Assembly (NCBI GenBank): GCA_030015575.1
Contig: JASDDO010000026.1
Coordinates: 28,598,079-28,662,078, forward strand
Length of the DNA: 64,000 nt
Source: Agapanthus africanus
Taxonomy: Eukaryota; Streptophyta; Magnoliopsida; Asparagales; Amaryllidaceae
Reading direction: 5' to 3'
Shown: positions 21,550 through 33,189 of the stretch, piece by piece
Layout: each line of letters begins with the position of its first letter
How positions within the stretch are numbered: position 1 is the first letter of the stretch
Program-made: the position numbers and the translations under genes
Notes under the pieces: model-generated
What the model was told of the DNA's origin: nothing
What the model saw: only the letters and a program-made list of their open reading frames with translations
Database searches by the model: none

Positions 21550-22935
21550 CGTCTGTAATATCAGTTTTAAAAACTTGGTTCCAACAACATCATATAGGTT
21601 TGTTTTATCCTTGTATTGATAAGAATCAATGCAGTCCCATCAATTAATCACACCAAAAAAGAACAAAAATATGATGTATGTATATGCCATCCGCATTCGC
21701 CACCGGGCCCTGTCATCACCCGTTAGGTTACTTAACTAACGACAGAGCGGGGGCTGGACTAGTGCGGGTGTAAAACATATACAATATCTACTAGTGTGTG
21801 TGTATATATATATATAACATTCATCTCAGGCATGATATAAAGCAACATCACAGAAGCAACACAGAATGGTGGATAATCTTCGAGCCACGGGTTTCACTTG
21901 AGCCACAAATGAGACCCGACCTTCCCTGTCGTATGGATAGCTTGTGCAATGAAAACCTATACCCCTACGAGCGCGGCAAGTTACCCGCCAAAACCAGAAG
22001 CGAGGCAACCCCCTTCAAAAACGTGAATGGGCCACCCAGCACTTCTCGGAATCCGGTAACTTGAGCACCCCTCCGTGGGTCAACTTATACCCCCAACGAG
22101 TGCGGCGAATATCCTGCCAATTCTAGAGTAAGGTACCCTCCATCTCAATGCCATGAGATGTGGACCCGTTACCTTGTAGAACCCGGCTATTTGTGCACTC
22201 CACTGCGGGGTATTCCTAGTACAGAAAAGAAAATAATATGTACAAGGGTGACATCTACCTCAAACCGTTCGTGCCCGAAACAAATAATATACAGACTGGC
22301 AGTGACGGCAGCCCACATGTCGGACGCTCGCCCCGCAATATCAAATGTACAATTGAATCTAAACAGTACTAGCATTGCACTCAAGCTATCCACCACGACG
22401 ATCCAACCACAACACAGCACAACACAGAATATCAACGTGAATGTCACGTTCGCAAACCCGTCTAAAAGAACATACAGCAATTAGACGAATTGTACCGCTC
22501 GAATGAATTTCACGGTCGCAGATAGTAATGTAAGTACTGATAAACATTTAAATAGTGTTAAATTATTGACTTCGAAACACCCCGAATTTCCCCTGAACAA
22601 AAGATAACATAATATCTAAAATGGGCAAAACAAGCAAAACCACTGCACCAATATTCCAGAGACCAGACCACACGGAAAATACGAAACCCAAACTTGACTG
22701 CAGGGCCGGCCAGCTCGGAAATTTGCTTAATGTGGCCGGTCCAATACGGGTGAAACTGGCTCGTTTTTGGGGTGTAGTCTAGTGGTCACCATAGTAGTCT
22801 TCTGCAATTGCTAAAATAATTTTTTGAAGACTCAGAAATTTCGACAGAGACTGGAATCTGCAGGGTATCGTTTTCGGGTTGTTTCAATTTCGATAGTTTA
22901 ACATCGTCTAAACAAACTAGTAAGGGGTTTACGGG

Positions 22936-22950
22936 TTGGCTCTGATACTA
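22936..22950 (-). other. Copia A primer binding site
   Basis: The minus strand reads TAGTATCAGAGCCAA right after the LTR end CAACA. It is one base from TGGTATCAGAGC, the complement of the plant initiator-Met tRNA 3' end used by most Copia elements. Confidence 0.88.
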
Positions 22951-24989
22951 TGTTGGGCTACGGCAGCGCCCAGACCATCAAACCATAGCCAAATACGGAA
23001 CAAAGATTTTCTAAACTGGCACTACCATTACCCGATGCCCGGATCTACCCTAAACCCTATACTAGCAAGCAATATAAAGAGTTAGGAATGGTTATACCGA
23101 GTTGATCCGTGTCCGTCGGTCTTCAACCTTCATCCTAAGCTCCTAGAGGCTGCGGATCGAGTTTGGTTGCCGGTCTTCCTCCATCTATGATGATCTACCT
23201 GAGGAAAACGGCGCAGCTTCAGTTTCGCCAAGCGAGGCAACCGACGCTCCAAGGTTGCTAGCAATGGAGAGTGGAGGTGTAGGAATGTGTCACTGTGTAT
23301 TTTCTTTCATCACAAATGCTCCATGAGCAACTCAAGAAGATGAAGAAGGAGGTGAGGAGACATGTGGCATGAGCAAGTGTGGAAAATGGCTAAGTCTCCA
23401 AGTGATTAGAGCAAGTGAAGAAAACCAAGTCAAGAAAACAAAATGCATGGCCTCTTAAGAAATAGGGCGGCCTCTCTCTCTCTCTCTCTTTCTCTCAATC
23501 ATGCACACATAAAAAATATCCCATCTCAATTTTCCAATAAACAAATCCATGTCATGCCTCTCTACATGCTCAAACCCATGCTTATGCCAACTCACCCTCC
23601 ACCTCATTTCCTAAATTGATTTTCTAAAAGAAAATCAATAATGAGGTGGCCATCTTCTAGAAGCTATTCCGTATAAATACGGAATACTTCCTGGTACACG
23701 TATCGAAATACATATACGCGTATTCGTACAAAAATATGAATAGCCAAGAGAGAAAATGAATAGTGAACAATAATACTAGAATACATATATATATAAATAC
23801 ATATATAAATTATTAAATCAAAACCTGATTTAATAATCCGGCTTAATCCTAAGCCGCTAGTATTATCAACCGTCTGATTAAAGTCTGTGCAGCCTGTACA
23901 CATATTTAATCGGACACCTGTATGTACCAATATATGTCATCTACACTATGTCGCCTGAACTGTGAAAACTCTCTGTGTGGGACTCTAAAGACTCATCAAT
24001 ACGCTGGCAGTGGGTTTAACTACAAGTACGTCAGCGGCACTAGCTGTACGTAACGACTACCCATGTATTGAGCAAAAGGAAGGCCGACGAGCAAACTCAT
24101 CCAAACCCCTACTGTGTCTGACAGTGACAATATCCATACAGTCCGGTCTGTTCGTCTAAGATTATCGCATATCGAGTCTAGGGGGTGGATAAATTCAGAC
24201 CCCTAATAACGCGACATTTAGTGTCAGTATGAAACCCATCACCGCCTGAGAAACTATCGATCCTAGATCCGTAATTCTCATCCACCCCGGCCGAGGATTT
24301 CTGGTGATGGCCACCCGTGCACAACGTGACATCAACCCCCAATACCGAGAGAGGCAAATCTCCGACGATCCGCTCACTGCCTCCATGTGGCTCGGGACTG
24401 TACCCAACTAAAACCTGTTTGCACAACTCCTTTAAGCCATGATAGGGTAGTAATCAAAGCACAGTGGAAAATCACACGAGACAAATGACGAACTCAGGTC
24501 GACAGACTAACCTGTACACATGTCATCTGGGAACTGCTATCTGACAATAGGTATAATACCAACTAGCAGGCTCCCGGCGAGTCCGTCCAGTGTACTCATA
24601 ACCCAATGAGCACATGTATACTATCTTAGCTGAACAAACTAACACCAATGACTTGTGAGACCCAGCCACCGCCCCTCTTTGGGGTCTCGATCAGTATACA
24701 CTAGTTTACACTGGAGTATCGATGCCCAGTCTCGAAACTCCTACGACTAGGGATATTTAAGGATTTGCTTATAGACCCCCAGCTCCTACATATATGATCG
24801 CCATCATAATATTGGTAGTCAAGCAAGAATCCTATGGGCTCTATCAACATGTAATAGTGATGATAAAGACAAACCAGATAGCATACTATCATCTCGAGTA
24901 AGACCGTTCTACCGGTATAGGTTCTCCCTCAATCATCACAATCCCGTGCCTGCGATTCAATAATTGACTTGAGGGAACTATAGGCAACA
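22951..24989 (-). mobile_element. Copia A 5' LTR (2039 bp)
   Basis: On the minus strand it starts TGTTGCCTATAG and ends GTAGCCCAACA, giving TGTTG/CAACA terminal inverted repeats. The PBS follows at 22950. It holds the unfilled site CAGAT at 24875-24879 corresponding to the solo LTR insertion in the 3' LTR. Confidence 0.92.
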
Positions 24990-24994
24990 AAAAT
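24990..24994. repeat. Target site duplication of Copia A, right
   Basis: AAAAT, identical to 7412-7416. Confidence 0.85.
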
Positions 24995-25059
24995 ATGGTT
25001 AACGAGATAACTTTGGTTAACTTCAGCAGCAAAATACCCCACCTATCCCTTTTCTTTCT

Positions 25060-25243
25060 TTCCCTTCTCTTTTCTTGAGGAAGGTGTCCACCTCAATGAC
25101 ATAGTTGATGGCCAAGGTCGATGAAGGCCCTAGCCTGCCTCGGTCATCTTGGATGCTGACGTTTTCCTTGAGGTCGTTACCGGAGCTGAGTAGAAGGACG
25201 CGGATGGCAGTGGAGCCGGTGCCAAGGCAGAAAACCATGCCGC
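25060..25243 (-). pseudogene. Possible ribose-5-phosphate isomerase (RpiA-type) exon relic
   Basis: The minus strand of this GC-richer segment encodes GMVFCLGTGSTA, then LLLSSGNDLKENV, then LAINYVIEVDTFLKKREG. In plant RpiA the order is GMVxGLGTGSTA, a helix, then LAIDGADEVDPxLxxVKGRGG, so these pieces look like a shortened, mutated match. The catalytic GADEVD region would be damaged and ~20 residues between the motifs absent. The 5' side is cut by the Copia B LTR at 25244. RpiA interconverts ribose 5-phosphate and ribulose 5-phosphate in the pentose phosphate and Calvin pathways. The assignment is motif-level only, and the segment may be an unrelated host fragment. Confidence 0.35.
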
Positions 25244-27253
25244 TGTTAGATGTATATGCCCTAGAGGCCATTATTGTATAGTACAAGATTGTATATTACA
25301 TATGGATACTTGGGATATATATGTACATGAAAATCTTGCTCGATATGATAGTATGCTATTTGCTTTGCCTTTATCTCAACATGTGTATTTGCTCTATTAG
25401 AGTGTAAAACCCGTAGGATCTTTTGCTTGACTATTAGAATTATGATGGCGATCATACTCATGGGGTCTAGGTAGTTTATAAGCACATCCTTAAATAGTCT
25501 ATAGTCGTTGGAGTTTCGAGATAGGGCATCGATACTCCGAAGTAGACTAGTGTATATGTGTATTATTTTCGTAAGGGAAGGTGGCATGTCCTACAACCAT
25601 TGGTGTTCGGCACCAAAGGTTGTATATATGTTCTCATTAGGTTATGAGTTACACTGGACGGACTCGCCGAGAATTTCTAGATGGTATTATACCTATCGTT
25701 TGATAGTAGTTCTCTGGGGACATAGGTACATATTAGTTTTTAGACCTGATATCACCATTCGTCTTGAGTGTGTTCCCATTATACTTAGATTACTACCCTA
25801 CCACGGTTTTAAAGAGTTGTGCAAACTGATTATAGTTGGGTACAATCTCGAAGCACTTGAGGGAAGTGAGCGATAGAAGGGATTCTTCTTTCTCGGTATA
25901 GGAAGTTGATGTCGCGCCGTGTTCAATTGGTCATCACCATATGACCTTGGTTAAGGCAGTTGAGATTTACTGATTGCGAGATCAGTAGTTTCCTGGGATG
26001 GTTTTGGGCTATATCGATACGAATTATTGGGTTATTAGGGGTCTGACGTTTTCCACCTCCCTAGACCCATTATGCGGTACCCTAAGATGAAGAGACCGGA
26101 CTGTACGGAGATTGTCAATTTTAGGTTTAGTAGAGATATGAACAAGTTTGCTTGTCGGACTTCCTTTCATTCAATACCTAGACAGCCGTTACGTACAAGT
26201 AGTGTCGCTGGCGTGCTTGAGGTTAAACTTATCGCCAGCGTATTGTCGAGTCTTTAGAGTTCCACACAGAGGGTTTCCCATCTTAGGCAAAACGATGTGG
26301 TGTACGTATTTTGATACGTACTTGGATTCGATTAAATACGTGTTTTTGTACACATATTTTTAATCGGGCAGTTTGTTGATACTAGTAGATTTGAAAGATA
26401 GTCAGATTATCACATTTGGATAAAATGTGAGCTAGTATTATTTAGCTCTATTTAGCAACTCTCTTTTTCGTATTCGTATTTTGAAAGAATACGGTATTTA
26501 TATGAATACGGGATTTGTATAAATATGTGTATTTGTGTCTTGATATAAAACGGGTATTTGTATCTTAATACAAATCCGGGTATTCGTATCTTATAAGAAT
26601 ACGGGTGTATATATTTTGATACGAATATGGGTGTGTATTTGTAGCATATACTTATATTGGTGTATTTGTATATATATTTATATATACATATACATATGTA
26701 TATGTGTATATATATGGTGGCCTTCTTTTCTCCTCTCTTATCTTCTCATTGCTTCATGATTTTTTTTGGAAAGTTGTGGGCCTGTGACTTATCATGGTGA
26801 GTCGTAAGTCCACTCATCCAAAAGAAAAAAGAAGAAAAGAAAAGATGAAGAGATAAGAAATTAAGTAGCCATGCTCACTTGATTACCAACAGCTTCTTCT
26901 TCTTCTTGATTTTTTAAAAAGTGAGAAAGAAAAAGATTAAGAGAGAAACATATAGAAATTAGCCACTACATCATTCTAGTGAGCTATTCTTAGCAAGTTT
27001 AATTCACTTATTTTCTTCACTTGATTTTTGGTGTGAAAATATAGCCTTTGTTGGGGTTCTCCCGGATGGATTTTCTACGACAAGAAAGATCAGCATCCAA
27101 GCTCAATCCCGGAGTCTCTAGAAGCGCATGAAGTGGAAAGAAGACGAAGGATACGACTATAAAGGTAGCTATCGCCTATCTGAGCAGTTAACTCCTTCAT
27201 AATTACTAGTTTAGTGTTTGGTTTCGATTCTAGTGTTGGGGTTAAAATTTACA
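25244..27253 (+). mobile_element. Copia B 5' LTR, first piece
   Basis: It starts TGTTAGATGTATATGCCC. It aligns with the reverse complement of 22951-24989 at many places, including CGATATGATAGTATGCTAT, CATCGATACTCC, AGACCGGACTGTA, CCGTTACGTAC and CAGCGTATTG. At its right edge TAGTGTTGGGGTT corresponds to TAGTATAGGGTTT of Copia A. The alignment then jumps to 33663. Confidence 0.85.
26467..26650 (+). repeat. Tandem hairpin-forming repeats in the Copia B LTR
   Basis: About six imperfect ~25-bp units end in ACGGG or similar. A typical unit is TATTTGTAT-CTTA-ATACAAAT followed by CCGGG. Each unit is a near-palindrome with an ~8-bp stem. Copia A LTRs have two such hairpins in the matching area. Confidence 0.7.
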
Positions 27254-28535
27254 GCTCATTGACTTATGGTCAAGGTCAAGATCAAAGTCAAAGTCAAACA
27301 ACGGACAAGTAGGCCCAAGCCAAAGCAAACGGATCCTACCGTCGAATCCAAGCCGGGCTCACGCCTGAACCCAAGTCCAAGCAAGTAGGCCTAAGCCCAG
27401 ACCAGCCCCATGCTAAGAAAGTACAACAAATAAATGTAATATTTAAATAAATGGGTAAAAAGACAAATTTTTGTAAATTTCATGGATCATGTACAAAAAG
27501 AAAATAGGCACACGAAGCATGGGATGGACACAATGCCATTTTGTAAAGTCTAAGGGGTTATGTGTGAATTTGTAAGCCTATATCAGACAACATTACGAAG
27601 AAATGAAAAATATTGCATTCTCCTAAAAAATATTAGGGTTCTGTGTCTCCTTCTTTTTCCACAAGATTTTAAGCCTTCTTCTCTTTTTTGAATTAAATCA
27701 AGAGTTTAATTCTTCTTTTCCCAAAAAGAAATAGTTTTTCACCATAAAATTCTTGAAGGGGAGTTCAAATTTCCCGTCAAATCACTAAAAGTAGAGATTT
27801 TTAAATCTCACCACTCTTTTTCTCTAAGATCCAACTAACGGAGAGGAAGAAGAAGGAGACCTATCTCCAAAAAACCCACTTTGGCAGAATCCGAGGCTCA
27901 AGGGAAGATCCAAAGCTCAATGGAGAAGAAAGGGATCCCTTTTTATCATCTCCGAAAATATTTTGAGAGTTTAACTCTAAATAAGAATATCTTCTTTAGG
28001 AGTTTAACTCCTCCGAATTCGAAAAAAAAAATAATAATAATAAAAATCCTTCTTTTCTCAGGAGTTTAACTCCAAAATCCCACCGGGTGTGCTAAAATCT
28101 GTAGAGTGTTTTTTGCCACCCTATTGAGATAGAAATACACGCGCTTATCAGGCGTATACAGATTCCCCATACCTAGGGTAGACTGGGGTTTGTTGATTGT
28201 AGGGATCCGAATCTTCGGAAGCCGCGGACTAAGCTGTCGTTAATTACCCCTTACCTTTAGAGCAAGAGAACCTCCGATTGACGGGTTAAACTAGTCATGC
28301 GAACTCAATGTGCAGTGTGCGTGTATTGTGTTTTGAAGGTATTTTGGACTTATCGGGGGCCTCACAGAGTTGACGGGGGTGTTTTGAGTGTGGAACGTGT
28401 AGGAAACTCAATGCGATTTTTTTTTCAAAGGGAGAAGTGTTTTGAGTGTGGAACATGTGGGAAAAAGAGGGGTGAGGAGCGTCTTAAAGACGCGTGAGAC
28501 AGCTCGTGGTCGCTGGCGCCAAAAGGTCAAGTGTT
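27254..28535 (+). mobile_element. Probable 5' LTR of Tat D
   Basis: This stretch precedes the PBS-like motif and gag-type coding sequence. Its last ~430 bp (28100-28535) recur inverted at 33190-33662. The left part is rich in short perfect palindromes (for example 27794-27809, 27998-28012 and 28061-28073). The start is inferred only from where the Copia B LTR alignment stops. Confidence 0.5.
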
Positions 28536-28542
28536 TTTATTC

Positions 28543-28561
28543 TGGCATGCCCGGTGGGACC
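28543..28561 (+). other. Primer binding site of Tat D
   Basis: TGGCATGCCCGGTGGGACC is close to TGGCACGCTCGGTGG at 46198 in Tat C, and to the TGGCACGCCCGGTGGGAC motif common after Tat/Ogre 5' LTRs. The priming tRNA was not determined. Confidence 0.65.
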
Positions 28562-28689
28562 TATCTTTCCTCCCATATTTCGGGTTTAAACGATCATGCG
28601 AACTCAATCAACATACATATTGATATTTATACTAAAATAATACTCTTTCATGCAGGCTTTCAAGCAATAAATTCTCAACAACGTATCCA

Positions 28690-29967
28690 ATGATGAATTC
28701 AGCGCTCAAGGCAACTCCCGTCTTCTACACGATGAAGATGGACACTCGAACGATTCTCCTGGCAAGTCTCGGGCGGCAGTGGGAGAAACCGTTGCTACAA
28801 TTTGGATCTATTTTATTTGTCTCGGCCAACACAAATCCAAAGGTCAAACCGGCCTCAAAATGCAAATGGCCAAACGTCGTGGCCGCGAAGGCACTCTAGC
28901 CCAAGCAAAAATCCGTTTCCAAATGACTCTCCGTTGCTTCAGCTGGGGGCAAGGCCATCAACACCAACAATGCACACCAACAAAGTAACAAGGCATCTCA
29001 GGCAAGCTTCGGCAGTGTCCTTGACAACTGCTTGATCGGGTATCTTCTCTAAGCTCCCCGTCAATCGACCATTCCCGGAAAATGAATGCCTGCCAAGCCC
29101 TCAAAATCGAGAAGCTAAGACAGAAAAGGCTCAGATACAAAGCCAACAAAAGGGCTAAGGCTTCTGTTGGGCTGAACCTCATGAGGTTCCAAGAACAGAG
29201 TTACCCCGCAACAACCGCTGAATAAGCTGTAAAGCTTGCTAACTCTTTTGAACTGCTGAAATTGGTTCAGAAGAATCCATGATCGCAAGAGTAAAAAAAC
29301 CGCGATTCGGATAGCGCCACCCAAGGACCCAGCCAGGCCAACCGTCTTCTGTCGCCTGTCCTTTCCTGAAGAGGAAGGGCCACGATGACGGTTAGAAAGA
29401 TCAGTCGCTAAACATAAAGAGATGGCTGGATATGTCGTCCACACTGTCTACATGGCGGGAATATGCTATAAGAGCAAGGATGGGGCCACCGCATCTCAAA
29501 TCTAATCTGGTTTGAATGTGGCTGCCACTTCCCAAGACAAGCCTCCCTTGGAAGATAATGAAAACCCTTCCAGTAAGGCTAATAAGAAGAGAGATCTCTC
29601 GGTTCATGAGGAGTCGGGTTCGGAAAGCGAAGAGGAGCCACTCTTCTATCTCAAGACCGCAGAGTTGCATTTTCTCCAAGAGCTCCAAAAGCAGCTCAGA
29701 AACAAAGACAAGGAGATGACCAAGCTCTACTAAAAAATTGACGACTTGACAAACATCATCTTACAGCTCACGACCCAAGTTACCTCTCAGCTATCCAATC
29801 AAGCGCATGGTTCTGCTCATGAATCAGGAAATGGTGTCCCAAAGCAGCCGACGCCTATTCCCTTAAGTCTAAAGATGGGCGAGCCGCATGAAAGTCGGCC
29901 GCATTCCTCCTCAAGAAATGTCTTGAATACCGATGACAGCCGCCGCCAATGCAGGATTAGATCATAG
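28690..29967 (+). pseudogene. Tat D upstream ORF / gag N-terminal region, decayed
   Basis: Short plus-strand frames are broken by many stops. The best part (29512-29967, stop at 29731-29733) is acidic then helical: SSKANKKRDLSVHEESGSES, HFLQELQKQLRNKDKEMTKL, KIDDLTNIILQLTTQVTSQL. The last two have heptad-like hydrophobic spacing, suggesting a coiled coil. A TVFCRLSF motif near 29340 recalls the VFDRL/VFERL motifs of Tat C. It leads into the gag core at 32844 once the solo LTR is ignored. The function is unknown beyond belonging to the Gag region. Confidence 0.55.
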
Positions 29968-30020
29968 ACTTGATCACCAACAAAGTCAAAACATTGGTGG
30001 CCGAGACTGAGACGCAGAAA

Positions 30021-30025
30021 GAGGT
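30021..30025. repeat. Target site duplication of solo LTR 30026-32843
   Basis: GAGGT is on the left and GAGGC at 32844-32848 on the right, four of five bases equal. This is the expected length for a Gypsy insertion. Confidence 0.65.
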
Positions 30026-32843
30026 TGTCATGCCCTGCTTCCCAGTGTACGGGGAAGGAGACGTGGCAGGCACGCGGCTTATTTACTTAGAAATAAATAT
30101 GTTAAGTATAAATTAGAAATATATGAAATGCATAAGAAATGACAAGAGATATAATGTAAAGTAACAAATTTTATTAACATTCATTTTTACAATATATTGC
30201 TTTGAAAAGGAAAGTACAATGATATAAAGTAATGCCTAAAGAGTGGCATATAAAATGAAAGGTAAGTACAAGGAAAGCTAGAAATCCTGCTACTCGGTGA
30301 ACTGGTCCACGCCCTCCTGGCTAGGCTCGATCTCGAGAGAGTCCGGTCCTCCTGACGAACATTCTAAATAAAGAAAAGACAGGAATGTCGTCAACGAACT
30401 AGCGCTCAGTAAGTCCCAAAAGAAAGGAAGGAATACAACAAGTAATGTGGAAGGAAACTGTTAAGTTATACATGTATCAGTTTATTATTCTAACGTAGTT
30501 GTTTGTAGCCTGATACAGAAGGTATCCGTGTATACGAGAAGAGTCTAACTTGCTCCGTGGACTATGGCAACAGGTAGTACAAGGCCACGTCAAAACCCAC
30601 AGGATAATGGAATGAGAGTTCATGTAGGTGTCTTTCAGTGACCATCTCGTTCCACTTCTAATACATTCCGTACCTATCTATCCCGTTAACCACGTATAAT
30701 GTTTTATATAGATTTTAATTATCAGACTTGCCAAGAAGATGGATACAAATTGTTCATGTAATCAGGTTCAGAATGTAAACAAGTAGTCATGTAATCAAGT
30801 CAAGTTATAGCCATGGTTCGGTCAAGTCAAGTCATGTTTTCATGTTGATATTGTTCTGGTATTCAGGTTCAGGTTCAAATATATATGTTAGGTTTTGGAT
30901 TCATGTTTGAATTGAATTCTGGTTTGAGTTGAATTCAAGCTTGATTTAGACTCAGACTTGAGTCAGACACTTATAACCGATTTGGATCCTGAATTATGTT
31001 CGGGAGTTATCGGAAACTGCTGTAAATGAACGGCAGGATTTGTGTCTTTTTCCAAGACAATTACCATTTATAACACCGTTAAGTTTTTCTACCTTAAATA
31101 GGCAAACACTCACTTTCTCCAGCACCCTGAGTCTTGAGAGAATTGATCCCGCTTAAACCTATATTTACTAAAGTCCTTAAATATAATTTTATATAACTCG
31201 AGGGGGTTTTATGAAAAATAATTTTAAGATATAGTTTAAAATAAGATCGAGAAATTATTTATATTATTTAGGGTTTCCATGGATGTGTATTTTAAGAATT
31301 GAGGTATTTTAGTGATAATTATCTTAACTTGAATAGTTCATGATATTTTACTGTAACCTTGTCTTGTATAGATATCTTGATGGTATTTTGATGAAACTTG
31401 TAATTCTTTTATTTGAAAAAAATATAAATTATTATATTTTGAAAATATATAGATTTTATAATATTTATATAATTATTAAAAATTAATTTTTATTATTAAG
31501 TAGAAAATTTCGTTTTTCTTAAAAATCATATTAAAAACCTTTCAAGACCGAATGCTCTGTGAGAAGGTCTGCATCTCGCTCTACTAGCTTAAGTAAATGC
31601 GATAATCCGCACCATCCAATAGCGGGTCCCCTAAAAAGGGTTGAAGATGTTTATTTGTAAAGGAATTTTAAATACAATCTAAAAGAAAACCGTTTTTATA
31701 GTACATGGTATTTTGATGTAATATGATAACAAAAATATGTTCAAGGGATAACGTGCTATGGAAACATGTGTGTATGTGAGGGGTAGGTAATTACCCCGTG
31801 AAGTTTTCTAAAGGCACATTCAAATAAAGGAATAAAAGATAACGTATATAAAGTTCATGGTATTTTCATGTAAAAAGTAGATTAAAGTTATTTAGCATGA
31901 TATTTTTGAGAGAAAGGTGGTTCTAAACTTTAGTTTTATGGATATAAACATAGGGTAAGAATTTGGATGAAAGATATAGAAGAAATAGTGAAATTTTTTT
32001 GGGTTTACAATAAGAGGTCGGTATTAACTCCACTTACCGTCATGTTTTGAAAAAAGATTTTTCAAGAAGAAGAAAAAGGATTGAGAGGGACTTACAACTG
32101 AATTAGGTTAAGAGAAAGTAGAATAAAAGAGATTGGTAGTCGAGGCATCGCGGGGTCGCCGGAATAGTCTCGATTTTTCGCCGGAAGTTGGTCGTTGGCT
32201 AACTCCTCTTCTACTCCACTTGTACTTGAGAAAATTTGAGAGTTTTGGCTAGAATTTTCAGAATGAGAAAGGGTTAGGGCATGTGATAGTATTTATAGTG
32301 TGGAATTAGGATTTTAGAATTAAAAGAGTGAATTAAAATGTGATAAATTGAGGAATTGAGGGGTCTCTGTTTGATTGCAGAGCAATCAAATAATGCAGAG
32401 GTGATGGAAGTGGGCCAAGGGACTTGTGTACAAAGCACGGGCACATTTACCCATGGTTGGACCATTGGTGCCAGTATTATTGGGGTTTCCACCGGTCGTT
32501 TTGTGGAGATGGGCCGGTGGATCTTGGCCACGTGTACTCTTCTATATTTAAACCCTTTTCCACATGATTATTTTTCCAGACTTTTCATTTTTACGTGCAT
32601 TGCACGTATAAACTTTTGGGCTTCCAAAAATTTTAAAAGAAAAATCAGAAAAAAAAATCAATGTGTCTGATGGGGTTCGAACACAGGGGCTACGTCACAG
32701 CAGTGCAAGGCTTTACCTGTGAGCTACAAGTTGTTTCTTGCTGTTCTTAAACAAATTAACTTTTAAATTGTATTCAGGCTTGCAAACTCCTTTTGGTACA
32801 TTAAATTGAAAAAAATTCGTACAGTAAATTTAGAGTCGTTATA
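30026..32843 (-). mobile_element. Solo Tekay-type LTR, subfamily B (2818 bp)
   Basis: The minus-strand start TATAACGACTC (TG mutated) and end GGGCATGACA mark the borders. It is most like the LTRs at 47367 and 55047, sharing GGAGTTTGCAAGCCTGA and GTTTAAGAACA. It carries the tRNA-like module at 32670-32726 (box A TAGCTCACAGG, box B GTTCGAACC) and the hairpin block at 31540-31640. It has no internal region and interrupts Tat D gag. Confidence 0.88.
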
Positions 32844-33170
32844 GAGGCTGGCAACCATGGGAGACCATATCGTGCACAATACGATCTTGTGGAGTTTCCC
32901 AATGGATATGTCGTCCCTAAATTCGAAAGGTTCGACGAGATGGGAAATGCGAACCGGCACATTGCCCAATTTAAAGCATCATGCGCGAATACTAGAGACA
33001 ATGATATGCTCCTTCTCCGTTAGTTTGTCAACAGCTTGACCGATGTTTCTTTAGATTAGTATGCAAGCATACCGGATGAATCGATCACGCCACTCGCTCA
33101 AATAGAATCCCTATTCAAGCAAAACTTTATGAGTGTCAGCGATAAAATCACCATTTCAGACCCGTTGGCT
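32844..33170 (+). pseudogene. Tat D gag core fragment
   Basis: In mixed frames it reads YDLVEFPNGYVVPKFERFDEM, GNANRHIAQFKASCANT, LLLRQFVNSLTDVSLD.YAS and IESLFKQNF, with one stop at 33054-33056. This matches the Ogre/Tat capsid pattern PPKFxxFDGxGNPxQHIAHF...QFVxSLxxxAFxWY. The gag breaks off at about 33170 in front of the inverted LTR segment, so the C-terminal zinc knuckle is missing. Confidence 0.8.
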
Positions 33171-33189
33171 CCCAGCGGCCACGCATCAT

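Larger units (their letters stand above)
20624..22935 (-). other. Copia A leader (5' untranslated region)
   Basis: This runs from the PBS to the gag ATG at 20644-20646 (context ACGACCATGACC). It is non-coding over ~2.3 kb and matches the Copia B leader (33774-34745 plus 41363-42265). It contains tandem duplications of ~138 bp (21320/21458 registers) and ~130 bp (21960/22089 registers), and three copies of a perfect hairpin at 20977-21164. The length and repeated build suggest a structured RNA leader. Confidence 0.75.
7417..24989 (-). mobile_element. Copia A: both LTRs present, nested insertions
   Basis: This is an Angela-like Ty1/Copia element on the minus strand. From right to left it has: 5' LTR 22951-24989, PBS 22936-22950, a ~2.3 kb leader 20644-22935, the gag start codon at 20644-20646, TR-GAG A (13361-20623), decayed RT/RNase H 12260-13360, PPT 12244-12259, and a 3' LTR (7417-12243) split by a solo LTR. 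Gag, protease, integrase and the RT N-terminus are gone. They were apparently deleted together with the end of the TR-GAG 3' LTR. Flanks AAAAT/AAAAT mark the borders. By eye, the first ~215 bp of the two LTRs differ at roughly one base in ten, mostly transitions, so the insertion is old. Confidence 0.88.
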
